The notes under the pieces are model-generated. The model was not told where the DNA came from. It was given only the letters and a program-made list of their open reading frames with translations, and ran no database searches. Positions 16,079-24,587 of a stretch of 64,000 bases of DNA are shown here, piece after piece; position 1 is the stretch's first letter; each line of letters opens with the position of its first letter. The stretch is taken from assembly GCF_900110925.1 (NCBI RefSeq), contig NZ_FOFP01000019.1:1-64000 (forward strand), read 5' to 3'. The translations under genes and the position numbers were made by a program. Source of the stretch: Pseudomonas cuatrocienegasensis. GTDB lineage: Bacteria; Pseudomonadota; Gammaproteobacteria; Pseudomonadales; Pseudomonadaceae.

Positions 16079-18670
16079 CTAAGCTGCGTACCAAACATCA
16101 GCAAAACCAGGCGGTACCTCCCAGTCCTGTAGCAATTCGGCGTGAGCCTGCTCGAATTCGCTGATGATCACATCCATCGGTTTCTGATTGCTCGCAGCAT
16201 TCGTATAGTTCGGCACGATCAGCTCACTGAAACTCAAGCCCAAGTCACCTTGCTGATAGTCGACCACATTGATTTCAGCGAATGACGTCTGCCCGTCGTC
16301 CAATAGGAAACTCGCCGATATATTCAGATCAGAACCCCATAAGCTGTAACGAATGATGAACTCAGCGCCCATGCTTTCATCCAGCAGGGGCCAAACACCG
16401 CTCAATCCTGGAGAGTAATTCATGGGGCTGGGCTGCACCGGATGCAGATAGGCGGTCTGCCCGTCTGACAACGCAATGGATTGCCCTGTGGCACCCGCTA
16501 CCTGTGCTTTGAGCATCACGCCGCCTCCCAGGACGAACATACTCCCGGAATCGGCCATGGGTAAGCGGATCACCAGCCTGTCATCCGCATCGACGTCCAT
16601 TAGAGTGTTCGAGCCCTGACCAACGATAAATGTGTCTGCCCCACCGCCGCCCCACAGAGCGTTCTGCCCATCTCCCGCGTCGATGATGTTGTCGAAGGCA
16701 TTGCCCACTAGCACGTCATCGAACATGGTACCTACGATATTGCCCACCCCAAGCAGAGACAGCGAACCTATAACTGGTTCCTGTTCCTGTTCCTGTTCCT
16801 GTTCCTGTTCCTGTTCCCAAACGATTGTCCGATCCTGATTCATGCTCAGCGTAATACCAGCCTGGTAGTTGGAAAAATCCACGGTATTGCCATAGACGCC
16901 CTGCTCTCCAAAATCGATCTTGAGGTCCGTATCAAACTGAACCGACTGCGTCATACTTAACCAATCAGAGGCGGCCGATCCAAGCAGGCCTTCAATGGAG
17001 TAGGCGAAAAGTTGATCCTGCTCCTCCGCTGCTGCAGAGATTGGCTGGACGATGGCATAGCGCCAGGCGCCAGGCATCGACTCGTCTGGATTGCTCTCCA
17101 GTGTGATGTGCAGTCCGCTAGTGAACCCGCTGTAGCTAAGCAGATCAGCATGCTCGGAGCCCACGAGGTTGCGAACGCCCCCCACCTGTAGCGTCGCGAT
17201 CCCGCTCTGCCCCTGATGTTCCTTTTGCAACCCCATGGTTAACCAACCATGTTCGGATATACCCAACTGGACGCCGCTCTGTTCTTCGGAAGTGCCCACC
17301 GCCCCAGCCGGCTGATAAGCAGAGAAATCCAGGGTATTGCCTTCATCGCCTTGCCCGGCCAGATCAACCAGAATGTCTGATCGGGAGCGAATCGGGTGCA
17401 GAACGCTCAATCGATCCGATTCCGACGAGGCTTCCAGATGCTCCACCGAATAGACGAAGGCCATTTCGCCCTCAGGGACGACAATCCTCTCTTCACCATC
17501 CACCGTCTCCTGTCGAACGATAGAATACCGCCATGGGTATAGGGCGCTGCCGCTGAGCGCCTCCAGCGTGATATTCAGTGAATGTAATACTTCACTCTGG
17601 GCATAAATCAGCTTGTCGTGGCCCGTGCCACCATCGATCAATGCGCTGCCACCGAAGTCCGCATAAGGCGGCACGTAGATGGTGTCGTCACCCTCTCCGG
17701 CATGGATGATGAAATGCTCGTCCGGAGTCGGCCAGTAATCATCAATAACATCATCCTTAAGGCTACCCACCCTGATCCCAAGATCGCTACCCAAGTAGGT
17801 CGCCGCACTGACGAAGGGCAGCAGGTCACCTGCCGTGAACGCATGTCCCCCAGGCAATGCATAGACTCGGGTGACATAGTCATGGGTGGCCTGGATCAGG
17901 TCGCTCTGATCGCTATCGAGGGTCGATGGCCACCAGGCCTGGAACTGCTGCCATAGGCTGTATTGCTCGACGGTTTCCTGGTGCGCCTGCAAAGCGGCGA
18001 ACAGGTCATAACTGCCGTCAAAATGCTTGATAGTGCGCTGCAACGAATCGCCATTGCCCACCCCGATTGTGGCCGTGACCGCGTTCTCGTCCAGCAGCCA
18101 CTCCTCAAAGAAGCGGTCGTAGCCGAGAAAGGGAAACAACAGCGTGCCGGCCCAGCCGGTGTAGTCGCCACCAGGATAGTGCTGCGCATTCTCGAACACC
18201 AGCCGCGCCGACTCCCCGGCATCCACCGCGCCGATGCCCTCGATGGACGGCAGCAGGCCGTCATTGCGAAGAATCCGATCGACCAGCGTCAGGCCGATGG
18301 CATTGGAGGCCTCGTTGACCTGGCCCGTCACATCGCTCGCCTCGCCGAAGCGCAGGCGGTGCTGGTTGGCCGTGTAGTTGTGGATATAGGTGGCGAATAC
18401 TCCCTCGCCCCCATTGACGTCCCGCGCGCCGTCGATCCAGGTGTAGACCTTGAGGTATTCCGTGGTGTAGGCCGCCGGGTCGTCGCCCTGTCCGGGTGGC
18501 GGCATAAAGCTCAGCAGCTTGTCGTAGAGCGGTTGTGCCAGACCGGATTGGGTGGCTGTGACCTCATATTGTGCTCTCATCTCAACCAAGAGTTGCTCCA
18601 ACTCCTGGCGCTGCTCAAGCGTCAGAGTGAAGCCCAGGTTGCCATATGCATAGTTCTGATGAGTGCTCAT
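16079..18670 (-). CDS. RTX-like calcium-binding repeat protein of unknown function
   Basis: 863 residues from an ATG with a good AGGAGG site 7 bp upstream; the longer open frame overlaps the preceding gene and is rejected. I do not recognise the N-terminal about 330 residues (GARDVNGGEGVFATY, GYDRFFEEWLLDE). After these come several similar modules, each pairing an 'SVEHLEASSESDRLSVL'-like strand with 'GDEGNTLDFSAYQ'-like turns. They lead to RTX-type glycine/aspartate repeats at about 635-690 (NAFDNIIDAGDGQNALWGGGGADTF). A (Glu-Gln)6 run sits at about 617-630. There is no N-terminal signal peptide, which fits type I secretion or cytoplasmic release (family knowledge), but no type I exporter genes are nearby. 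The start overlaps the previous stop as ATGA, giving translational coupling with two secreted paralogues. Confidence 0.8.
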   Translation of the reverse strand: MSTHQNYAYGNLGFTLTLEQRQELEQLLVEMRAQYEVTATQSGLAQPLYDKLLSFMPPPGQGDDPAAYTTEYLKVYTWIDGARDVNGGEGVFATYIHNYTANQHRLRFGEASDVTGQVNEASNAIGLTLVDRILRNDGLLPSIEGIGAVDAGESARLVFENAQHYPGGDYTGWAGTLLFPFLGYDRFFEEWLLDENAVTATIGVGNGDSLQRTIKHFDGSYDLFAALQAHQETVEQYSLWQQFQAWWPSTLDSDQSDLIQATHDYVTRVYALPGGHAFTAGDLLPFVSAATYLGSDLGIRVGSLKDDVIDDYWPTPDEHFIIHAGEGDDTIYVPPYADFGGSALIDGGTGHDKLIYAQSEVLHSLNITLEALSGSALYPWRYSIVRQETVDGEERIVVPEGEMAFVYSVEHLEASSESDRLSVLHPIRSRSDILVDLAGQGDEGNTLDFSAYQPAGAVGTSEEQSGVQLGISEHGWLTMGLQKEHQGQSGIATLQVGGVRNLVGSEHADLLSYSGFTSGLHITLESNPDESMPGAWRYAIVQPISAAAEEQDQLFAYSIEGLLGSAASDWLSMTQSVQFDTDLKIDFGEQGVYGNTVDFSNYQAGITLSMNQDRTIVWEQEQEQEQEQEQEPVIGSLSLLGVGNIVGTMFDDVLVGNAFDNIIDAGDGQNALWGGGGADTFIVGQGSNTLMDVDADDRLVIRLPMADSGSMFVLGGGVMLKAQVAGATGQSIALSDGQTAYLHPVQPSPMNYSPGLSGVWPLLDESMGAEFIIRYSLWGSDLNISASFLLDDGQTSFAEINVVDYQQGDLGLSFSELIVPNYTNAASNQKPMDVIISEFEQAHAELLQDWEVPPGFADVWYAA
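16777..16818. repeat. Hexanucleotide tandem repeat (GTTCCT)6 plus a partial copy, inside the RTX-like gene
   Basis: Six exact gttcct units and one gttccc. On the coding strand they specify alternating Glu-Gln. The unit is a multiple of three, so slippage changes linker length without breaking the frame. Confidence 0.9.
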
Positions 18671-19491
18671 TGTCGATCCTCCTGACCCGCATTGTCGTCT
18701 TGCCACTTGTAGTCGGTCACCACCGCCTGCTCGATCTGCTCGCGCAGCATCCTGTCGAACTCGATCACCTCTTCCAATGGAATGAACTTCGTGTTGAAGC
18801 GATAGCGAAGATTGACGGTAGGCAGCACCTTGTAGTCCACATCGCAAACGGCTCCTGCCGGAATATCCGGCATGCAGTCGACGATAAAGGTCTGCCCTAA
18901 AGGCATCTCATAAGCCTTAGGATCCGCTCGATACACACCGACTTCTTTACGCCCCACGTAATCATTCTCCGGACCATCCGTCACAAGGCACCCTTGCAAT
19001 CCGTTGGACAGGCTCACTCTTTTCGGGCGGCGCTCACATGCGAGCGCATAGTAATTTTCAGCACTCTGGAACCATCCAGGCCGCTCATAAGAATCCCGTC
19101 TGGCCCTACTCAGGCCGATCGACCGCAGTTGCGAGGTGGAAGGTTGCTTGCGGTCGCGCAACCAGGCGGTAATGGCGAAGTCGGTCATCACCCCCTGCTT
19201 AGCCAGTGGATGCCCCGAACAGCCCGGCGGCTGGCTGGCATCCGGCGGCGTCGGCAGCGGCCAATCGGGAAGCGGCGCGCTGGTAATGTTCAGCGTGCGC
19301 AGCGGCACGCGCAGTACGGCTTCGCCCAGGGACAGATAAGCTTTGCCCTCGGGATCCGGCTCGGGGCATTTCTCCGGCTCGAACACCACGGCGCCCACCT
19401 GGCCAGCCTGCAGACAAGCGAGCAGTATCAAGGCCCGCCAAAGAGGCCGCCTTATACGAGCTGCAACTTCGAAGCGCTGCCGAGTACTCAT
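18667..19491 (-). CDS. Secreted protein of unknown function, paralogue 2 (middle gene of the RTX operon)
   Basis: 274 residues from an ATG preceded by AGGAGG. It has a signal peptide preceded by a basic N-terminus (cleavage near residue 34, QVGA/VVFEPEKC). The mature part begins VFEPEKCPEPDPEGKAYLSL, as in its neighbour at 19488-20252, and shares DWPLPTPPDASQP, AWLRDRKQPSTS, GQTFI(V/M)(D/E)C and a near-identical C-terminus (QIEQAVVTDYKWQDD). Several conserved cysteines suggest disulphides in an extracytoplasmic fold. Its start and stop both overlap neighbours as ATGA. I do not recognise the family. A partner, chaperone or immunity-like role for the RTX-like protein is inference from gene order only. 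Confidence 0.8.
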   Translation of the reverse strand: MSTRQRFEVAARIRRPLWRALILLACLQAGQVGAVVFEPEKCPEPDPEGKAYLSLGEAVLRVPLRTLNITSAPLPDWPLPTPPDASQPPGCSGHPLAKQGVMTDFAITAWLRDRKQPSTSQLRSIGLSRARRDSYERPGWFQSAENYYALACERRPKRVSLSNGLQGCLVTDGPENDYVGRKEVGVYRADPKAYEMPLGQTFIVDCMPDIPAGAVCDVDYKVLPTVNLRYRFNTKFIPLEEVIEFDRMLREQIEQAVVTDYKWQDDNAGQEDRQ

Positions 19492-20252
19492 TTTTGATCC
19501 TCCTGATCTGCCTTGTCGTCTTGCCACTTGTAGTCGGTCACCACCGCCTGCTCGATCTGCTTGCGCAGCATCTTGTCGATCTCGATTACCTCCTCCAGGG
19601 GTATGCGCTCCGGTGTAAATCGATACACTAGGTTGACGGTGGGCAGCACCTTGTAGCCAACCTTGCAAACGGCCCCTCTTGGAATATCCGGCCAGCACTC
19701 CATAATGAAGGTCTGACCGAAGGGCATCGCATAGATATGCGGCGCCGCGCGGTAGGTACCAACTTGGTCACGATCCGGACGTTCGGGATTCTTGTCCGGC
19801 AGGCACCCCAGCAACCCATTGGCCAACGCCATATGTCGCGTTAGCCGGTCACAACTGGGATCATAGGAGTCGCTCTGGAAACGTCCATAAAAATCCCGAC
19901 GTGCCCAAATCAGCCTGATCTCCCGCAGCGGCGAGGTGGAAGGTTGCTTGCGGTCGCGTAGCCAGGCGCTGAAGGAAAAGTTGATGATCAGGCTCTGCTG
20001 CGCCAGCGGGTTCCCCGAACAGCCCAACGGCTGGCTGGCATCCGGCGGCGTCGGCAGCGGCCAGTCCTGACGCGGCTTGTGAGTGATACTCAGCGTACGC
20101 AGCGGTATGCGCAGCACCGTCTCGCCCAAGGACAGATAAGCCTTGCCCTCGGGATCCGGTTCAGGGCATTTTTCCGGCTCGAATACCATGGCTCCAACCG
20201 GCATGGCCCAAAACAAGAAAAGCATCACAGCTCCTGCTCCCAAACGACTCAT
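19488..20252 (-). CDS. Secreted protein of unknown function, paralogue 1 (first gene of the RTX operon)
   Basis: 254 residues with a signal peptide (cleavage near PVGA/MVFEPEKC, about residue 21). By eye it is clearly similar over its full length to the next gene, so the two are a tandem duplication. Conserved cysteines fall in EKCPEPDPEG, GCSG, the GLLGC-like region and the (M/D)(E/D)C motif. It lacks a clear lipobox. The Fur-box-like sequence at 20281-20299 lies about 30 bp upstream. The function is unknown. Confidence 0.8.
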   Translation of the reverse strand: MSRLGAGAVMLFLFWAMPVGAMVFEPEKCPEPDPEGKAYLSLGETVLRIPLRTLSITHKPRQDWPLPTPPDASQPLGCSGNPLAQQSLIINFSFSAWLRDRKQPSTSPLREIRLIWARRDFYGRFQSDSYDPSCDRLTRHMALANGLLGCLPDKNPERPDRDQVGTYRAAPHIYAMPFGQTFIMECWPDIPRGAVCKVGYKVLPTVNLVYRFTPERIPLEEVIEIDKMLRKQIEQAVVTDYKWQDDKADQEDQK

Positions 20253-20280
20253 CCTGAGCAGCTCCCTGTAAAGCAGAAAC

Positions 20281-20299
20281 GTAAATAATAATCATACTC
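20281..20299. promoter_or_regulatory. Candidate Fur box upstream of the RTX-like operon
   Basis: An A/T-rich island in otherwise GC-rich DNA. Compared by eye with the 19-bp consensus gataatgataatcattatc, gtaaataataatcatactc matches at 14 of 19 positions. A second cattctcatc-like half continues to about 20311. It lies 29-47 bp before the start of the 254-residue protein, where a promoter is expected. No score was computed. Confidence 0.5.
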
Positions 20300-20404
20300 A
20301 TATTCTCATCTGTCAATCCTTCGCCCTATGGGCATCTCAGAGAACCTCCAAAATCTATCATCGTCTTTACAATCTGAGCCCCTCGTACCACAGGGCTCCA
20401 ACCC

Positions 20405-20690
20405 ATGCTTAGCCTATTTGCCGACCAGAAACTCGACAGCCTGGACGCCCCACTGGCAGTGCTGAACAAGCATGTCGACTTCGGCCTCATGGCCGAGAAA
20501 ATCGACCGCTGGGGACCTCGCCCGAGTCGCGCGCAAAGACGGACCTCATTGCGCGTCTACTGGTCTCGCAGCAGTTGTACGACCTGCCCGACGAGCGGGT
20601 GGAGCTCCAACTACTCGATCGCATGAGCTTTCAGCGCTTTGTCGGGCTGAATAATTCAGCGCGTGTGCCGGGTCGCACCGAGATCGCCTA
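20405..20690 (+). mobile_element. IS5-type transposase remnant (N-terminal fragment, frameshifted)
   Basis: The first 44 codons (MLSLFADQKLDSLDAPLAVL..., VDFGLMAEKIDRWGPRPSR) and, after a frameshift near 20535, the stretch QLYDLPDERVELQLLDRMSF-QRFVGLNNSARVPGRTEI match the start of IS5-family transposases as I know them (typically ...QQLYNLSDEQ.EYQLLDRLSFQRFVGL). The catalytic DDE part is absent, and I could not identify terminal inverted repeats. It is an inactive remnant joined directly to helicase sequence. Confidence 0.7.
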
Positions 20691-21330
20691 CAAAGCTCCC
20701 TCTCCGATGCCGAAACCCATGTACACGAAGCCCTGCGCCAGCAAGCTCTACAGAGCATCAGCCAACTGACGCCGGGTGCTGGCAAACCCATGCCGGTGCT
20801 GCCCGCACAGCGGCAGCAAACTGCAGGCGTTTACCGAGATCGTCACAGAGCTTTTAGAGAACCGCCACAAAGCACCGGTGTTCAGCCAGTTCGTCGACCA
20901 CCAGGCCATCGTGCGTGCCTGGCTCGACCGGCAAGACATCCACTACCAGTACCTGGATGGCGCCCCCCCGGCCAAGGAGCGGCACAAACGCGTCAACGCC
21001 TTCCAGGCTGGCGAGGGCGACATCTTCCTGATCAGCCTCAAGGGAGGCGGCAGCGGCCTCAACATCACCGCCGCCGACTACGTCATCCACCTCGCCCTCT
21101 GGCGGATCACGGCCGTGGAAGACCAAGCCAGCGATCGCGCCCGCCGCATAGGCCTGCAGCGCCCCGTGACCATCTACCAACTGGTCTCCGAAAACACCAT
21201 CGAAGAGCAGATCGTCGCCCTGCATGCGCGCAAACGCGACCTGGCCGATAGTCTGCTGGAAGGCGGTGAACTGAGTGGCAAACTGGATGCCGATGCGTTG
21301 TTGCAACTGCTGCGCGCAGACTCGGCATAA
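20691..21330 (+). pseudogene. Snf2-family helicase remnant (C-terminal helicase lobe)
   Basis: A frame beginning LSDAETHVHEALRQQAL, typical of the Snf2 linker, breaks and continues in the frame of 20776-21330. That part holds helicase motifs IV to VI: SKLQAFTEIVTELLENRHKA, VFSQFVDH, YLDGA, SLKGGGSGLN, EDQASDRARRIGLQRPVTIY. The ATPase lobe is missing. Motif changes (ALWRITAVEDQ where LDPWWNPAVEDQ is usual, RRIG for HRIG) suggest decay. The downstream 184-residue frame could be translated but cannot be an active remodeller. Confidence 0.75.
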
Positions 21331-21493
21331 TCAGGTCTGCGTATTGAAGTGCCGGGGCTGCCTGCCAGGACCGCTTATCGTGCGTCGGTCCTGCAACACT
21401 GCGGAAGCGCCGGGGCGGCGCCCGCTGGTATTCTGGCACGACTTATCGAACACGTTGTCTGAAAACACTCGCTCCCATCATCAAGGATTCCCG

Positions 21494-22021
21494 ATGACTC
21501 TCAACGAACTCAACAACCTACCCGGCGTCACCGCTCAACCCGACAGCGCGACCCACGAGTACGTGTACAACCACACCATGATCCGCGTGAAGGACCTGAG
21601 CCAATCGCTGGACTTCTACACCCGCGTACTGGGCTTCACCCTGCTGGAGAAGAAGGACTTCCCCAAGGCCGAGTTCAGCCTGTACTTCCTGGCTTTGATA
21701 AAAGATAAATCGCAGATACCAACAGACCCTATCGAACGCCACCAGTGGCGCAAGTCGATCCCTGGCCTGCTCGAACTGACCCACAACCACGGCACTGAAA
21801 ACGATCCCGACTTCAGCTACCACAGCGGCAACAGCGACCCGCGCGGCTTCGGTCACCTGTGCGTAGCCGTACCGGACATCCATGCTGCCTGTGAGCGCTT
21901 CGAAGAGCTCGGCGTAACCTTTCAGAAGCGCCTGAGCGACGGCAGCATGAAAGACATCGCCTTTATCAAAGACCCGGACGGCTACTGGGTAGAGATCATC
22001 CAGTTCACCCCGGTGAGCTGA
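21494..22021 (+). CDS. gloA: Lactoylglutathione lyase (glyoxalase I), long form
   Basis: 175 residues starting MTLNELNNLPGV. The enzyme converts the hemithioacetal of methylglyoxal and glutathione to S-lactoylglutathione. The two VOC half-domains are visible, with metal ligands in HTMIRVKD (about 28-35), GHLCVAVPD (about 117) and YWVEIIQ (about 165). The middle carries the insert (HQWRKSIPG...NDPDFSYHSGNSDPRG) seen in human-like, zinc-dependent glyoxalases and in GloA3 of P. aeruginosa. The short nickel-type GloA1/2 lack this insert. A bidirectional hairpin follows. Confidence 0.93.
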   Translation: MTLNELNNLPGVTAQPDSATHEYVYNHTMIRVKDLSQSLDFYTRVLGFTLLEKKDFPKAEFSLYFLALIKDKSQIPTDPIERHQWRKSIPGLLELTHNHGTENDPDFSYHSGNSDPRGFGHLCVAVPDIHAACERFEELGVTFQKRLSDGSMKDIAFIKDPDGYWVEIIQFTPVS

Positions 22022-22030
22022 CGCAATAAC

Positions 22031-22052
22031 GCCCGGCCCTTGCAGGCCGGGC
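22031..22052. terminator. Bidirectional hairpin between convergent genes
   Basis: Perfect 8-bp stem gcccggcc / ggccgggc with a 6-base loop, between the converging gloA and the vWA-like gene. Confidence 0.7.
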
Positions 22053-22058
22053 AACCGC

Positions 22059-22892
22059 TTAACGCAGGTCGGCGGTCAGCTCCGGCGCACCGAATGCGGC
22101 CAGGTCTGCGTTGGACTGTTGCAGGTAGACCCGCCAGAACTGCTCCAGCCGCTGCAGGGTACTACCCGAGCGGTAAGCGCCCTTGCTATCGCCGGCGACC
22201 AGCCCGGCACCATGCACATAGACCCGTGCACCGGCGAAATCGGCGAGCAGATTCTTCTGCTGCACCTTCTTTAACTCGGCCTCAGGGTCGATGTCACGAA
22301 TCCGGTTGCTCTGGTAGAAACTGCCAAAATCGCTGTTCTCCAGCATGTCCGATACCAGTAGCACGACGCGCTCCTGGCTGGGGCGGCTGGCCAGGTCTTC
22401 GGCGATCTTGCGCAAACTGCCGAAGATCTCGCTACGCGCAATTTCCTCACCCGGTTTACCGAAGCTGCCCACGAACTGCTGGCCAAAGGTCTTCTGGAAG
22501 AACGCGGCCTGCTGTTGCAGGCAGGCATCGAGCTGCTTGAGGCTTTTGCTGCCAATGCTGTTGCGCACCTTGCCCTGCAAAGGCACATCGAGCAGGCCGG
22601 CAAACTGCAGCTTCATGTAATGGTTCTGCAGAAAAGCCGAAAACTGGTAGAGCCGCACGCTATCCCCCGGCCGCACGTAGCGCATGGCGTGGTCCCAGGC
22701 ACTGCGTTGCAGCGCCTGGGACATCTGCACAGTCTCGTCGATAATCACCACCAGCTCGCGCCCGGAAGGTGCAGGCTGCTGCTGGCTGAGCTGCGCATAG
22801 GGGTAGCAGCCCGGAATATCGTTGCGCTCATCGGCCGCCTGGGCAGCCATTGGCAGCAACCCCACGACCAGCAAAGGAAGCAGTCGGCGCAT
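22059..22892 (-). CDS. Secreted vWA-like protein of unknown function
   Basis: 277 residues from the ATG one base after the upstream stop; the longer frame would overlap that gene. It has a signal peptide (MRRLLPLLVVGLLPMAAQA). The core resembles a von Willebrand A fold. A strand ELVVIIDETVQMS carries a DxT-type start of a MIDAS-like site, RVVLLVSDMLENS holds a later acidic strand, and RVYVHGAGL is another strand. The full MIDAS (DxSxS) is not conserved, so metal binding is uncertain. It is the last gene of a three-gene envelope operon and probably acts in the periplasm (inference). Confidence 0.75.
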   Translation of the reverse strand: MRRLLPLLVVGLLPMAAQAADERNDIPGCYPYAQLSQQQPAPSGRELVVIIDETVQMSQALQRSAWDHAMRYVRPGDSVRLYQFSAFLQNHYMKLQFAGLLDVPLQGKVRNSIGSKSLKQLDACLQQQAAFFQKTFGQQFVGSFGKPGEEIARSEIFGSLRKIAEDLASRPSQERVVLLVSDMLENSDFGSFYQSNRIRDIDPEAELKKVQQKNLLADFAGARVYVHGAGLVAGDSKGAYRSGSTLQRLEQFWRVYLQQSNADLAAFGAPELTADLR

Positions 22893-22893
22893 A

Positions 22894-24573
22894 TCAGGCG
22901 CCTGCCTTGGCACGTTTGATCGCGCTCTGGACTTTTTGCTTGCTCAGCAACACCGTCTGATCCAGCCCCAACTCTTGGGCGATGCTGGTCAACTCCTCGA
23001 CGGAATACTGCGTCAGGTCGCCCAGACTGGCGATCAACTCGCCCTGATCAGCCGAGGCCGGCTCGGCTACCACGGGCGCAGCGGGCGCAGGCGGAGCGCT
23101 CGGGGCAACGGCCACTGGCACCACAACCGCCACCGGGGCGCTGGGCGCAGCAGCGGGCGCGCCGGCAAGAATCGCCTCGCGCTCACGCTGCAAGGCTACG
23201 TCGCGGCGCAGCTTGTCCAACTCAGCCTGTTCGGCACGCGCGCTATCCTCCTGGCGTTTACGCTCCGCGTCGTCCTGCGTGCGCGCCTTGCTGGCTTCGC
23301 TCTCACGCACGAACAGGGCAAAGCTGCGGCGATCACCGCGCTCTGTACTGGCACCCAGGGCATGGCGGTGCTCAATGCGCTCTTGCAGGCTGCTCAGTTG
23401 TGCTTCTGCATCGCGCGCCACTTGCTCACGCTTGAGTTCATGGTAGGCGGCGAACTCGCCGGCACTGCTGAAACCGGTGATGTAGCCAGCGGCTTCCTTG
23501 GACTGGATACCCGCAAAAGAGCGGAACATACCGATCAGTACACCGATGATCTGCACGCCGACGAAAATCACCGAGAGGATGATAAAGGTCAGCTTGTAGG
23601 CAAAGATGCGGTCGTCGGCAATTTCACTGGCAGCGCGCTCATCAGCCTGCTGGCCATCGGCCTGCGCCTCTTCCGGCAGCTCGAAGGGCGAGTCGGACGG
23701 GCTGGCGAAGGGGGATGCCTGCTCACTGCTGGCGAACGGCGAGGCGTTGACCTGCTGGGTTTCCATCTCATTGATGGTCGAGGAGCGGATCAGGTAGGCG
23801 CCGACCGCGAAAACCCCGATCAGCACGATGGCGATGATGGTTTTCCACCAGACCGGGGTCACCGTCGCGTTGTGCTGCACCCGGTTGATGATGTGCAAGT
23901 ACTTCGGTTGGCCGTCATCGAGAGTGGTGTGGTCGAGGTCTACCCGGCTGTCGGACTGCAGCTTTTGTGCGTCGTTGTCACGTTTGGCCTGCATGTGCCA
24001 CAGGCGCGCCTTGCTGACCAGGCCATTCTTGTGGATCTCGGCGCCCATGAGGTGCGTGGCCGGGACCAGAATGGTACCGATCAGCAGGGAGACGATGATG
24101 GCCGAGAACTCGGCCTGGTTAGCCGAAATGTTGGTGGCAATAAACGGCGACAGCACCAGGGCAAAGATGAAGGCTTCGAGAATCACCAGAAAGATGCTGG
24201 CAATCCACAGCACCATCCCGGTGGGCTTGCGACCGCGCTCCTCGACCTTGTTCAGGTAGTTCGCGCACTTCTCATAGAAGGTCGCATCCTTGTTCACCCG
24301 CTCATAGAAACGGTGGTACTTGGCGCACAGCTCACGCTCGGTCTTGTACCAGGTGGTGCTGCTGCCGGCCTCGCGGTCTTCGACCTGGGCACGGCCCGAA
24401 GCGCGGGCGACGTAGCCGAACACGGGCAGGGAGCAGCCGACATTGAGGAAGAAGTACTTCACCTCATCCCACCAGCGAATGATGACGATGGTCAACACCA
24501 TCAACCCCACCAGTGGCCAGACAACGTAGCGGTAGGCGGCCAGCGCCGTGGCCAGTGTTTCGAACAGTTCCAT
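22894..24573 (-). CDS. Multi-pass membrane protein with coiled coil, unknown function
   Basis: 559 residues, ATG with GGGAG 6 bp upstream. Hydrophobic segments fall at about 14-35, 119-145, 157-177, 243-263 and 326-351. A long charged helical region (about 380-470, EAQLSSLQERIEHRH... ELDKLRRDVALQRERE) is a probable coiled coil, followed by an Ala/Pro-rich linker. The last about 40 residues (YSVEELTSIAQELGL...) resemble small SAP/HeH-like helical domains. The loop at about 277-300 repeats ASPF(A/E). No known family was recognised. Cotranscription with the OmpA-like lipoprotein suggests an inner-membrane partner of a cell-envelope complex. Confidence 0.75.
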   Translation of the reverse strand: MELFETLATALAAYRYVVWPLVGLMVLTIVIIRWWDEVKYFFLNVGCSLPVFGYVARASGRAQVEDREAGSSTTWYKTERELCAKYHRFYERVNKDATFYEKCANYLNKVEERGRKPTGMVLWIASIFLVILEAFIFALVLSPFIATNISANQAEFSAIIVSLLIGTILVPATHLMGAEIHKNGLVSKARLWHMQAKRDNDAQKLQSDSRVDLDHTTLDDGQPKYLHIINRVQHNATVTPVWWKTIIAIVLIGVFAVGAYLIRSSTINEMETQQVNASPFASSEQASPFASPSDSPFELPEEAQADGQQADERAASEIADDRIFAYKLTFIILSVIFVGVQIIGVLIGMFRSFAGIQSKEAAGYITGFSSAGEFAAYHELKREQVARDAEAQLSSLQERIEHRHALGASTERGDRRSFALFVRESEASKARTQDDAERKRQEDSARAEQAELDKLRRDVALQREREAILAGAPAAAPSAPVAVVVPVAVAPSAPPAPAAPVVAEPASADQGELIASLGDLTQYSVEELTSIAQELGLDQTVLLSKQKVQSAIKRAKAGA

Positions 24574-24587
24574 CGTTTCTCCCAGAC

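Noticed and set aside
16777..16818. Phase-variable switch at the hexanucleotide tract
   Set aside because: The unit is 6 bp, so gain or loss keeps the frame. Only linker-length variation remains possible.
18671..18847. 59-residue upstream extension of the RTX-like protein
   Set aside because: It lies within the preceding gene in another frame. AGGAGG sits just before the inner ATG. A similar extension before 19491 arises only because the preceding paralogue has the same 3' sequence.
20776..21330. Intact 184-residue helicase-like gene
   Set aside because: It holds only the C-terminal lobe, its beginning is out of phase with upstream helicase sequence, and conserved motif residues are changed. 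Treated as a pseudogene.
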